The notes below the pieces were generated by a model that saw only the letters and a list, made by a program, of their open reading frames with translations, did not search any database and was not told the DNA's origin. Below, in pieces: positions 26,269 through 38,748 of a DNA stretch of 64,000 nucleotides. Source of the DNA: Chionis minor. Lineage: Eukaryota > Chordata > Aves > Charadriiformes > Chionididae. Both the position numbers and the translations under genes were made by a program. Each line of letters begins with the position of its first letter. Positions within the stretch are counted from its first letter, which is position 1. The stretch is taken from NCBI GenBank assembly GCA_013398295.1, contig VZSF01007818.1, forward strand, positions 127,180 to 191,179, in the 5' to 3' direction.

Positions 26269-27092
26269 ATAGAATCATAGAATCGTCTAGGTTCAAAGGG
26301 ACCTTTAAGATCATCGAGCCCAACCATCAACCTAACACTGCCAAAACCACCACTAAACAATGTCCCTCAACACCACACCTACATATGTTTTAAATACCTC
26401 CAGGGATGGGGACTCAACCACTTCCCTGGGCAGCCTGTTCCAATGCTTGACATCCCTTTCCGTGAAGAAATTTTTCCCAATATCCAATCTAAACCTCCCC
26501 TGGTGCAACTTGAGGCCATTTCCTCTTGTCCTATCACTTGTTACTTGGGAGAAGAGATAGACCCCCACCTTGCTACAGTGTCCTTTCAGGTAGCTGTAGA
26601 GAGCGGTAAGGTCTCCCTTCAGCCTCCTTTTCTCCAGGCTAAATGTCCCCAGTTCCCTCAGCCGCTCCTCATCAGACTTGTGCTCTAGATGCTTCACCAG
26701 TTTCACTGCCCTGCTCTGGACATGCTCCAGAATCTCAATGTCTTTCTTGTAGTGAGGGGCCCAAAATTGAACACAGTATTTGAGGTGGGGCCTCACCAGT
26801 GGTCAATACAAGGGGACAGTCACTTCCCTGCTCGAGCTGGCCACACTATTTCTGATACAAGGCAGGATGCTGTTGGCCTTCTTGGCCACCTGGGCACACT
26901 GCTGGCTCATATTCAGCTGTCTGTCAACCAACACCCCCAGGTCATTTTCCACCAGGCAGCTTTCCAGCCACTCTTCCCCAAGCCTGTAGTGCTGCATGAG
27001 GTTGTTGTGACCCACGTGCAGGACGTGGCAATTGGCCTTATTGAACCTTATACCATTGGCCTGGGCCTATTGATCTAGCCTGTCCATCTAAT
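26269..27092 (-). mobile_element. CR1 LINE, 5'-truncated, reverse-transcriptase C-terminus and 3' end (copy A)
   Basis: Read on the minus strand, this element ends in the CR1 signature GATTCTATGATTCTATG at its 3' end (26269-26290). It encodes two long collinear pieces of the CR1 ORF2 C-terminus in the same frame. These are 27015-26803 (including [39 protein letters not shown] and SREVTVPLY) and 26796-26353 (including [40 protein letters not shown] and [17 protein letters not shown]). They are separated only by an in-frame TGA at 26805-26803. The body is otherwise unbroken, which suggests a relatively young copy. The element is truncated at its 5' end near 27092. It is about 97% identical by eye to copy B at 38045-38748. 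Confidence 0.92.
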
Positions 27093-30000
27093 ACAATTCT
27101 CCTCTTGTTTTCTGTTGCTATCTTTGGTCTTGTAGCAGAAAAAGCAGTTGTTGAGTCTGTTGCACTTCTGTTTTGATGAGTGCACACTAATAAATGATAA
27201 GCCTGAGCAGCAGGTGTTGCACTTCAGCCTGGTTTTAAAGAACGGATTTTGTCATAATCAAGCATTTCGCTTCCTTATCCCCTTAATCCCAGGGGTTTTG
27301 ATTTGCACATCCTGAGGAATACAGCTAATAATGAAATCATGCAAAGATGCCTGTAAGTGTGCTTATAGGTCTTTACTATCTGTGGTGAAAATGGAATGGA
27401 CTCACTGTTATTAAAACGTACTGTTAATAACCATCAGTGTAGTGTTGGATTTTCAAAGAAGCGATTTTGAACCCTGACAGGGTTTGTAGGCCCAAGGAAA
27501 GAAATGTTCAGTTAGCAGAAAACAAATGTAACTGTCCCAAAAGCAAGCAGCAGGATGAAGAGAGGTGAAAGATGTGTACATTTAGGATACTTGTGGCTGG
27601 CCAGTATCTGTATAAAGGAGCAGCAGAACAAGTGTTGGACGAGAGGATTCCCTTTGCTTAAGGAAGCTGTTGTGAGCTGGATGTTCAAATTTGATTTCAA
27701 CTTGTCTATATCTTATTTTCTTATTTCTTCTGATAGCCTTTGAATGACACAATGTCAGCGTGGCTTAAAACGCAGCCCTAGTCACAGCCTTGAGGTAAGG
27801 ACAGGTCAAAGACCCAGGCGCAGGATTCTGCAGAAGTAATGGGCATGGTGCCGCGATGCACTGAATGGTGTCAGTCCTGTTCGTTCAGGGTTTGGTTAGA
27901 GGGGTTTGATTAGAGAAGTTGGCATTCTTCAAAATGTGCTCACAAGTTCATAGGTTTGGGTTCTATCTTCAATGACTTTCGCCGCATCAGGACAGAGCGG
28001 GATAGTTTCTTGGGGGAGAAGGGCCCTGAAGATACCTGGCTTGCCACCGGCAGTAAAAAGCTGATGGGTCATGCATTTAACTAAGGTGAAAGAAGAGCCA
28101 AACCTACTTGTATATCTCAGTTGATTAACTCTAATTGCTCTGAGAGCCCTTGGGACTGCAGCATAGAAAGTCTCGTTTTCTGCTGTATGTTACAGATGTG
28201 TTTGTGGAAGGTGCGGCGAGCTTTCCTGATGAGCATATAATTTTCAGAAGGCTAGATCATAAACCAGTTTACTAAGATGTTATTGGAGCATTCAGTACTC
28301 AGCAGGATTCTGTCCTTCTCGTGTATACTGCTCATGTATTTTACTAGAAATACAAAATTTTTAGGTGGACTTCTGCTGGTGGAAACATTCTGCGCGTTGC
28401 CGGGTGCTGTGGAGTGCTCTTTTCATCCTTCGCTGTGCAGTCCATGCCCCAGCCTTAGTCATGGAAACGGAAACTGTCTCATCTGGTGCTTTAGGTCCAA
28501 GCTTGAACTGAAATCGCAGCGTAAGGAGATAGATAGGGGTCAACAAAAGGGTAAGCATTTTTCCCTCCTTACAATGAAAGGCCAAAGGAGAACCACATTC
28601 ATGTGGAAAAGTTCCTAACACAGCCTTTGTACAGGAAGAGACTCCATATGGATACCAGTCTCTTCATTTAGGTATAACAGATCCTTCTTTTAACCTTGTG
28701 GGCAGCAGCATGGGGAGCTGGTGTGCTTTTACAGAAGAGCAGTGATGACGAAGAGAGACACAGCCCCGTCATATTCATTGCCTGGTGCAGTCTTGCTCAC
28801 ATGTTGTAAGATGGAGTCAGAGGTACGAGGCTGTGCAGCTCACCCCTTCCAGCCCTTCGCAGTCAGTGCAGGGCTTCATCTGCCCCCATGGGGTGTACAG
28901 TTCGCACCATTAAAATCGCTTTTCCCGCTGTTTCTGCACCTTGGAAGTTGGGAAGAGGGAAAGATGGAAAAAGAGGCAGCTTCATTTACTCCATTAGTAA
29001 CTGAAATGGTCCATGTTAACCAAAAGTCCATTCTGCCAAATGTGCCTCGGTGATCTTATTTTTGAATTCTCCTTGGTCTCCAACTTCTGATTTGCACCTC
29101 TAAAAAAAGTCCTGTTCTGTCAAAAAGATTCCTTCAGCTATATTAGTGACAAAGAACAAAGAAAACGATGTGGGTTTTGTTGTGGGTTTGGGTTTGTGGT
29201 TTTTTTGTTTTTTTTTTAATATGGTAAGGAGAAGGTTAAAAAGTATTTAGGAGATCTAGGGTACTCTAGGACTAGTGAAAAGCAAAATGAATATTTTGGC
29301 TACTATTTCAGTACCACAGCAGTTACAGAATGTGACAGTGAAAAAGGTAATGAGAATAAATGGAGGAGAACAAATTACCACATTCTGGGTTTGGGTTGAA
29401 ATAAAACTTAAATTGTTTAATACTCAGTTTAACTGGGATCATAAAAGTTGTCAAATGAAACTGCAATTCCCTTAGAGATGTTTATCTGTGCAGTTATCAA
29501 ATTAGGCAATACTGTGTGGTTGGAGAAGAGCACATATAGGACCAGTTTAGCGAATAGAGAAATGATGAAGCACTCCATTACCAATCATTAGTATGACCTC
29601 AGTAGGATTCAAAGATTTAAAACAAATATTGAAGAAAGGATTAATAGGGTAGATGGAGATAAATGGATATGGAAAAAAAAATTAAAACATGGGTTTGTAT
29701 TTGCTCACACTGGAGAAACTCACTACTGTTCTTTGTTTAGAAGAGCAGGTTTGTAGCTATAAAGGATGTACAGTAGCTGTCACTCATTTGTACAGCTGCA
29801 GTAGCATAACTGGAAATGTCCCCTGTAGCCCAGGAGCAGATTATTACAGGTATTGTACATTAAGCAGGGATTTAGCAGACAGGGAGGCAATAATGTGCTG
29901 CTGTCAGAGGGGATGCATGGGGCTAGAGGAAAGGTAATGGAGTTGATGGTAAGGTAATAGGGGAGTGGAAAATAAGAAAATAAAAGCCCTAGTTAATTTT

Positions 30001-30150
30001 GCAGAGAACAGTCAGAATGCTGTAGTAGAAGACATAAGTGGTATAAAGGGACAGCCATGAATGTGGGGTTGGTAGTTTCAATAGGGATAAGGGTGTATTG
30101 ACCACAGTACAAGGTCATAATAACTCTGCCTGCAGTTCAGCTGGTCAGTC
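27093..30150. other. Intergenic DNA, no gene recognised
   Basis: Only short ORFs without family resemblance. A T/G-rich simple stretch is at about 29170-29218. I see no transposon I can name with confidence. Confidence 0.6.
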
Positions 30151-30159
30151 ATGCTTGAA

Positions 30160-30662
30160 AAAGATCCATTGAAATCGGAGCAGAGGCAGAGAATGGGAAC
30201 AGAGAGCCTGTTTCACGAGGAATGCCTAGACCACTCCGCCTCTTTTAGCAGAACGAAGGCTGAGATGGTGTATAGTTGCTGTTCATAAGTATGAGAAAGA
30301 TATAAAAATAGATCTGTATCTATACTAGGGGGAAGGCAGAATGATCAAGGACTATATTCACAACTGAGCAAGATGGTTATACATTGCCCATGATGAAATT
30401 CAGGCTAAAAACAAAAAGTGGTTTAACTATCAGAGGAGGAGGGGTTTGAAGCAGCCTTTCAGTGAGGCTTTTTAGAAAGAGCTCGATCAACATCTTGGAA
30501 AAAAAGGGCTATACTGTGGTTGTTGTGAGCCAGTAAACCAAGAGACTTGTAGTTGCGTGGCTCTGGGAAGTACAGTCGTCTCAGGAGATGTGAAAGAGCT
30601 TCTCCTTATTCATTGGAAGTAGATGATCTTTAAGGTCCCTTCCAACCAATGATTCTATGATT
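30160..30662 (+). mobile_element. Old, degraded CR1 3' fragment
   Basis: The clear part is the 3' end, GATGATCTTTAAGGTCCCTTCCAACC followed directly by ATGATTCTATGATTG, at about 30616-30662. Upstream, scattered similarity to the CR1 3' region (a GCTGTTCATAAGTATGAGAAA-like block and a CCCATGATGAAATTCAGGCTA-like block) suggests the fragment begins near 30160, but this left part is weak. Confidence 0.6.
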
Positions 30663-31869
30663 GACAGCTTCCTGTAGCCAGTGATTAAGAGAGCATAGGA
30701 TTTTCTTTTCCTGTCGTAAAGTTCCTACAGAGAGAGGTATATTGGCAAGTGAGATGGCTGTAATATTCACTGCGCTTGTGGGTGAGATTCCCCACAGCAA
30801 GCTTTTAAAGTCTAATTGTCATTAACAGTTCTGCACATGTGGTGTTTACGTGGGGATGGAAAGCAGGCATCTAAACCTGCTTAAAATTCTGCCAGGGGAA
30901 TGACTAGCCAAATCACTGGGCTGACAGATAAGAGAAAGTTAGAAAAGGATGGATCTAGGCAGCTTTCCATGTAATAGCTTGAAGGGAGATTTCTGTCTGA
31001 AGTGAATTCCCCATTCAGACAGTTTCCTGACGTGTTTTTATTTCCATAGCTCTCTCCTGGTGTTTAACTGTACAAATATTTCTGTCATCCAGCACTGAGC
31101 TTCCAGGTCTAACAGTAATGAGAAGACAGCTGAAATGCAAAAGTGGTGCCCTCCTGGAAACCATCAAAAATCTGTCATTCTGACATAAAAGCTGCTACTA
31201 ATAGAGCCATGTTTAGATTTTTCCTAACCTGAACAGGTAAGGAATTTATGTGGGGTGTGCTCCCCTTTTTCTCCTCAGATATTTTAGCTTTGAAGAACAT
31301 TTTGGGTCACTGAATAGAGGAATGACTTAGTTGTTGTACAGGTCCTCCATCACTGTTGGACTGGAAGCCGTTCACCATACGGCTGAAGGTTACCAATATG
31401 ACTATCCCTCTCCAGTTATGAGGATGCTAAGAAAAAGTCCTAAGGTCAGAAGTTTGTATGTTTGAGTAACGTGTGTTGGTGATTGCTAACACCTTAGAAA
31501 ATATAAACTCTGCTGGGGTAACTTTATTGACTGGTTTAGGCTTCTTTAAGTTTAAAAAAAAAGGATTAACATTACTTCTCCACGTGTGTGTCGCAACATG
31601 GTTGCCACATCACGTCAGAATTAAGCAGATCACCTTTGCACGTTTCTGGACTAATGATGACCATTATCAAGTAGTACAGGTATTGTTGTATCCAGGCTCA
31701 AGCAGGACGTGCTTTGGAGGGTATTTTGTATCTTTTGTTTGACCAGAAACTACAGCAGCTTTCAGACAGTGGTTTCTTAACACGCTGGCCCAACTTGTGT
31801 AAAAATGATAGATTCCACGATCTAAGGGGGAGGAAATGGTTGCAAAACTATTGATCATAGTGCACTATT

Positions 31870-33945
31870 TTAAGAAAAGGACAGCGTGAGAGAAGCAAAA
31901 TAGAGATACTGGGCTTCAGTAAAGCAGATGTTGATAAACTCGGGGAATTTGTACGCAGATTCTCTTGGGAAGATAATTTAAGGATAAAGAAGTGCAGGAG
32001 AGATAGCAATTACTGAAAGAAGCTGTATTTAAGACACAACAGAAAATTATTGTGCTACAAAGGAGAAAGGAGCAGTGTAAGAAGAATGAATAGCTACAGC
32101 AGAAGCTCTTTAACATCTTGAATATTAAAAAAGGATTTATTTACAAATTAGGAACAAGGACATCTGACTAAAGTTAAAAGACTAGAAAAGTAGACCGAAA
32201 GTGTATGGTTGAGCGTAGAAAGATGAAGTGCACAACGACTTACTAATATTGAGGGTGATAAAAAATTAATGTGAAAAGATTGTAGTAACACTACAAGAAC
32301 AGAAAAAGGCAAAGTAAAATTCAGGCCCATTCCTTAATAAGGGAGGATTGTAAATAATGGACCACAATGAGAAAGCCAAGATATTCAATGATACCTTTTT
32401 TTCAGCCATGATATAAATTGTGAGTAACTGCCTAAAGCAATTAGGTTGCTTACAAGAGCACAGATTCATGAGTCTGAGTAGGGAAAGAAGAGGTTAGAAA
32501 ATATTTGATGTGTTACATACATTAAACTTAGAGTGGCTTGGTGAAATTTACCCTGGAATACCTAAGAAACTGAAGCAGTATCTGATTTATTAACACTCAT
32601 TGGTAACAAAAGAGAAGAAGGTTCTCTAGGAACTAGAAGAAAACCCACAGAACCCATCCTTCAAAAGAGGAAAAGGAAGGTTCAGGGAGATAACAAGTCT
32701 GTCTACATTATCCTGAAAGATACACAAGATTAAATTATTAAAGAATCAATGCATAAGTGTCTAGAGAATAATATGGTAATAAAAAGAGCTGGAGTAGATT
32801 TGTCAAGAATAAATCATGTCAAACTAACCTTGTTTCCTTCTTTGACAGGCTAAACGTTCTTGTGGATAAAGGAGAAGCAGTAGATATGTCTCAAATCTAC
32901 TAAGGATTTTGACATGGTCCCACCTAACATGCTCTTAAGAAAACAGAAGAAACATGTACCTACCCAGAGTCATGATACAGTGAGCATGGTTTGATGTTAA
33001 ACTGGGAAGGTGGTAAAAGCAGGGATCTGCAGAAGTCATATTCCTACTCGGGATTATCATTAACAACTCAAATCATGAAACACACAAGTTTTCAAACAAC
33101 ATGAGGCTAGGAGTGACTGCAAGCTCTTGGAGCTACAGGATCAAAATTCAGAACTATATTGAGAAACGGCACAAAAGGCTCAAAATCAACAAGGGAAAAT
33201 TCAGTACTCAAATACAAACAGTTATACGTAGGAAAGGGAAGTTAAAAAAGTATAAAATAGGGAATGAAGAGATGTGATTGCTCTAATGGAGCCATGACAA
33301 ATGAAATTGTCATAGTATGACACTGTTACAAAACTAAGTAAATCTCATGCTGTGTGGTGCTGACAGAAGTATCGTAGGTAACATATGCAAGGTAATTATC
33401 CTTCCCTGCTTGGCCCTGGGACACTGATATTGGCACTGAACAGGTTTGGGCGCCACACTGTCTGAAGTGTTGCCAAACTGGGCGGAGTGCAGAGGAGAGA
33501 AATGAAAAAGGTAGGGGGTAAAGAAAACATGGCCAGAAAAGAAGACCCAAAGGCATGACTTTTGAGAAAAAATTGAAGGAAATGGCTTTGTTTGGTATAA
33601 GAAAGAGAAAGCTAGAGATAAGATGTAATAATAAGCCAGTATTCAAAGGCCTTTTAAACAGAAAGGTGGCAATTTGTTCTCAAAGACCCTTGCAAATAGA
33701 CTGTCATGAACTCAGTGAATTTGCATTGGAGATACTTTAGGGTTTGGTATTAGGAAGTATCTGTGGTGCAATGCCTAAATATGCGTCACAGAGGAGGACT
33801 TTATGGAAGGGTTTTAAGATCAAGCTAGACAAATTATAAGACATGGTTTAGGTATAATAGCCCTATCCTTCAGAGAGGAGAAAGGACTGTGTAATCCCAG
33901 GAGGTCCTTACCAGGCTTGCATTGCCATTATTCTATTAAATTAAG
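31870..33945 (+). mobile_element. Ancient, decayed CR1/L3-like LINE, about 2 kb, including RT region
   Basis: Translating the plus strand piecewise gives a collinear series of LINE ORF2 remnants. First is a KADVDKLGEFVRRFSWED-like linker region near 31920, then a DHNEKAKIFNDTFFSA-like segment near 32360. A palm segment like VDLSRINHVKLTLFPSLTG near 32800 leads into KSTKDFDMVPPNMLL near 32900, where RT palm sequences read SKAFDTVSHNILL. Nearer the 3' end, TTTGGGCGCCACACTGTCTG and GCGGAGTGCAGAGGAGAG (33447-33505) and AGGAGGTCCTTACC before ATTATTCTATTA (33898-33938) match the ordered CR1 3' blocks. Many stops and indels show great age. It is not functional. Boundaries are approximate. Confidence 0.7.
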
Positions 33946-36900
33946 ACCAGGAACACAGCAGGGTTGACTGTTATTATCTTTGCAGATAATTTTCAGTTCC
34001 AAGCTTCAAATATACAGGGCTATTATAAGGCCTCTTTTGTTTTATATGGATGTTAAGACAACCATAAGTAAGAAAGGAATGTGATTAAATGTTTTTTTAA
34101 AACTGACTTTAATTTGTGGCCAGTTAAGGAATAATGATATATGGAGAACAAGATGTAATTAAGGAACTGTGGGAGGCCTGTAAAGAATTAAATCTAGTGT
34201 GTATAATGAAATCACTTCCGCAGGCCGGTTGAGCTGGTAGCCTTGTTGGCAGAATTCAGGCTAATTGCGCGTAGCCTGAAAGGCCATTGTGGAAAAGAAA
34301 ACGGAGGACAAGACAGAACACACAACCTTACTGTGAAAGACCAAGGATACAAGAACTGGAAGGCAAGAAGAGGTGAGGACAGGCTGTAGGAATCCTGAAG
34401 ACCTCAAGAACCAGAAGCAATACGAGAGAAATGTGTTTAAGCACAAAATCTGCTCTGTGTTTATTTACCAGGGCAGAGGCTGTAAAGGCTTCCAAAGTTA
34501 TCATTTACTCATTTGTATTCTCCAACCATGTGGTCTAGTACGGTGGTCTTTGGAGAGCTATGACCCTAATCGTCTTGGGGAGCCGAGAATGTAAAACCTG
34601 ACTTTATGCTGTCACTTCAGTCCTGCTCTGTTTGTAAGAGCTCTCCCAAATAAAGGGTCTGTGTGTAAAGATCACCCCAGTGCTGGTTTCAGTCAGGTCT
34701 CTGCAGCAGCAGAGGACATTGCTTGATAGCTACCGCAGACTGTGCATTCATCAAAAAAGGTCTGGGGTTTTGAATGCCAGTGTGAAGCCCCAGATTTGAG
34801 ATGTAAACCAGGCATTACCAGCAAAGCAGGAAATGTAGTGCTCTCCTTACTTAGCTGCTGGATCCACGTGCACAATTCAGTGGCTCCGAACACTGCTGAC
34901 AGCCTTGAAGGGGGGTTTACTGACTGCTGCCTCTGTTGAGGCAAAGCTTCGGCTGGTGTCACCAACCCAGCCCTCTACCAGCAAAGACAAAGTCCCTCCT
35001 GTTCATTTTCCCCCAGGCACTGCAGCCTCATCAAGTCTAAACTGACCCTCAGAGACAAGCTGATGGAGCAGCAAAAAGGACAGAGCTCTACTCTCCCACC
35101 TAGGGACACAACAGCCAGGAGCCTATGGTTTGGTGCCAGTTCTTCCTTTTCCCATATGCTTCCCCATCACAACATCCACATGTCTTCAAACACCTCTTCT
35201 GGGCAGCACGCCTCCAAGGACAGCGGCCTTCGGAACTCTGCATCAAACACAGGTCCTGGGGCTGAGCCTAGATTCCACACGTCCTTTCATCTGGGAAAGG
35301 CAGGTGGAGATGCCCAGCACAAGAAGTGTGTCAGGAATGCAAATGGAGCATGGTCCCATGGTCCGGGGCAAAAAGATTTCCCTTTCCCCACTGCATCCTG
35401 AATCTTGATGACTGACAGCAAAAGACCCATTTCAATGAGGCTTCCACTGTTTAGCAGAAACTCTGGCATCTGCTGCGGGATGCTGTGGAGAAAAGGCACA
35501 GAGTAGGAGGGAAGGAAGAGGAAAGTGTGCTTTCTGAGAAAGCTTCAGAAGCAAAGGGAATTAAGTTTGAATGAGTTCTAGCTTTATTGCACATTAATCT
35601 CCTGGCTGTTAGTCTGGAGTCATTATCTTCAGAGCACCAGTGATTGCAAATACCCTTCTGAGCAGAGGTATGGAGGTACACACCCATTGACCTGCACCTT
35701 GGAGGAGCAGCAATGATAGTGGGCAATAAGGATCTGGTGAAGGAGGTAATCATGCTTAGCACATGGGACTCGTTAATTCTTTGTTCTTAACCAGACTCCT
35801 GCTGTTACTGGGAAAGGAAAAAAAAAATTGTGATTTTTCTGCATCTAACAGGATGCCTGAAATGCATGTCCTGTCCTGCAGGACAAGCAGGATGCCTGAA
35901 ATATCTGATACATGTCTACTGTAGTTTACAGGGACTCAAGAATCTCATGTAGTGTATGCTTGGAGATGAAATAGAGCTGGACCCTGAGGCACAGGGTCTT
36001 AAATGTGTCCACTTGATTTTTAAAAACAGGCAGAAGCAGCCATAAGGCCAGCGTCTTTGCCTTCTAATGCCTGAGGCTTTGAAGTGTTATTCAAGGCCAT
36101 CATTTACCTTGTACCTATGAGGAGTTAAACAGCAGAGTCTTTTTGCTTAGAGGAAATAACAGAAAAACTTTGTTCCTGTCAAGAAAGAAGACGTATTGTC
36201 TTAATTAACTAAAAGACAGAACTGGTTAGCTCTTCTGCTAGTGATGCCTCCTAAGATCTCACTGACCATCAACAATAAAATAAACAAAGGCCTAACTTAT
36301 ATAGGATATATTATTTCTCTACAAAGGGAAGAGAAATACAACACTTACTTTAAACTCTGGGTATTCTTCTTACTGTATTACAAACAAGCCCTTCCTCATT
36401 AATGAATAACATTAAAATTTAAGAAAAAGCCATTTAAACTGTACCTTCAAGCACCTCAACATAGAAAAGTTAATATGCAATGTTGTGACCTCTGTTTTCT
36501 GTATCCAGGATGCTTATTATTGACCTTCCAGATGATGAGGCAGCCTGTGCTACAGCTAGTTAAGCTCCCATTTTCTCAAAGATGGGTGGACACTTAGTCA
36601 ATATCCAGCAATGCATTGTCCAGAGAACATGATCTGCTTATCTTCCTCATATCATGAGCTATTGAAATGAACAGATGTCTGCTCTAAGAATGCAAACTGA
36701 AACAGTGTAAGCATACCTATTTATCTAACAATAAATTGAGCATCTTTTGTAACAAGAGTGCTGCAGAAAATGGAGGAAGGATTTATAATAAGAGGACATT
36801 GGTAATTTGCAAATCCAGAAAAACTCAACATGGTATTTGAGAACTGAGAGTGATTCCTACCCCGCCCCCCTCCCCGATTAATCATTATCACCAGTGATTA

Positions 36901-38044
36901 AAACTTGCCTTTAACTTGTAGATTTTTTGGCTAGGTTTCTCTCAATGAAAAGCAAAGCAAGTTAGATTCTGGTTTGTGCTTTCCTAACTGTATAGTATTT
37001 TTGGAGCTCATCTGACTAAGACTCAAACAACAGTATTTTTATCTTGAAATCAGCAGAGAAGATTCTGAATAGACACCTATGTAAGACCAGCTGAATAGTA
37101 AAGAAACACCTTGCATGCATGGCTACTTTCCTGGTTTCACTGACAGTCAGAGTATTGTGAGAAAGAATTGGGAAGACTCAGAAGTTTTAATGTATTTTGA
37201 TGTAGTAAGATGTTTTCTCATTACTTCTTTCTTTGCTTCTAGGTTTTACCAATTCATCTCTGAGATTCAGATTCCTATGGCTAAATGGACCTCTGTGCAT
37301 TAGTCTTCCTAAGTAATGCAAACCAAAGCACATCACACAGCAATTTCTGCAGCTAGTGGAGAACTTCACTTTGAATTATAGCACATTTTCAAAAGACATC
37401 CTGGCTTGCTTTTCTTTCTCTTACAAATTCTGTTCAATTGCCTCAGTCCTGATCTATAGATATTTTGGGTTTTATTAGTGCTTTAGTATACCAACAGAAA
37501 AATCTTTCTTTGAAATACTCCTCTTCTAAAGAAAAGATACATTACATTAACTTTATGATAGTTAAGATGTGCATTTTATGCATATTATCTTGACAGTGTT
37601 AATTAACTCCACACCTGGGAGCAATTTGGTAGCAATCTCAACAAAGAGCTAAATGGGCACACAGACATCCTTGTGATACTAATACTTCATTCAGTGTCAA
37701 ACCTGAAGGGCATTGGTTTAACAAGAAAAGCATCTTGTTTGCTGTAGCCTGGCCTCTCATTAGACACATTGATTAAAAAAAAAAAAAAATCATTGATGTA
37801 TTGTGCTTTTGACACTTCCAGAATTTGAAGTATGGAGTAAAATATAGAAAATGGACATTTATTCTCCAAAAGATCTGCCTCTAGTAAAAAAGACATTAGT
37901 TGTAATCCCTCCCCTATCAAATGTATCACATTACCTTTAACGGAACCATTATGTCTTAACAACACCAAACAGCTATCAGTGGTGACTACTTAGAGCTCAC
38001 TGATTGTTAAAGGTGGTTACAGTCTATACCATCCCCAGATTTTT
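33946..38044. other. Intergenic DNA, no gene recognised
   Basis: No exon or named repeat is recognised. Small features are a local 15-base direct repeat with a central palindrome (35849-35902) and a poly(A) run at about 37774-37787. Confidence 0.6.
35849..35902. repeat. 15-base direct repeat flanking a 14-base palindrome
   Basis: CAGGATGCCTGAAAT occurs at 35849-35863 and again at 35888-35902, 39 bases apart. Between them, 35872-35885 reads TGTCCTGCAGGACA, which is its own reverse complement. Confidence 0.85.
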
Positions 38045-38748
38045 AGAATCATCTAAGTTGGAAGGGACCTCTAAGATCATCGAGTCCAACCATCAACCTA
38101 ACACTGCCAAAACCACCACTAAACAATGTCCCTCAACACCACACCTACATATGTTTTAAATACCTCCAGGGATGGGGACTCAACCACTTCCCTGGGCAGC
38201 CTGTTCCAATGCTTGACATCCCTTTCTGTGACAATCTAAACCTCCCCTGGTGCAACTTGAGGCCATTTCCTCTTGTCCTATCACTTGTTACTTGGGAGAA
38301 GAGATAGACCCCCACCCCGTTACAACCTCCTTTCAGGTAGCTGTAGAGAGCGGTAAGGTCTCCCCTCAGCCTCCTTTTCTCCAGGCTAAACGTCCCCAGT
38401 TCCCTCAGCCGCTCCTCATCAGACTTGTGCTCTAGATGCTTCACCAGTTTCACTGCCCTGCTCTGGACATGCTCCAGAATCTCAATGTCTTTCTTGTAGT
38501 GAGGGGCCCAAAATTGAACACAGTATTTGAGGTGGGGCCTCACCAGTGGTCAATACAAGGGGACAGTCACTTCCCTGCTTGAGCTGGCCACACTATTTCT
38601 GATACAAAGCAGGATGCTGTTGGCCTTCTTGGCCACCTGGGCACACTGCTGGCTCATATTCAGCTGTCTGTCAACCAACACCCCCAGGTCATTTTCCACC
38701 AGGCAGCTTTCCAGCCACTCTTCCCCAAGCCTGTAGTGCTGCATGGTG
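38045..38748 (-). mobile_element. CR1 LINE, 5'-truncated (copy B, near-identical to copy A)
   Basis: This is a minus-strand CR1 matching copy A (26269-27092) almost base for base over some 700 bases, including the in-frame TGA, here at 38552-38550, between SREVTVPLY and RPHLKYC. It differs by a 19-base deletion at about 38231, which removes the DIGKNFFTE part of the frame and shifts the reading frame, and by scattered substitutions. Its 3' end is shorter (TAGAATCATCTAAGTTGGAA on the plus strand) and it is truncated at its 5' end near 38748. Flanking DNA is unrelated to that of copy A, so it is a separate insertion and not a duplicated block. Confidence 0.92.

Noticed and set aside
26360..27078. 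Plus-strand ORFs inside CR1 copy A
   Set aside because: They are antisense shadows of the CR1 ORF2 frame on the minus strand.
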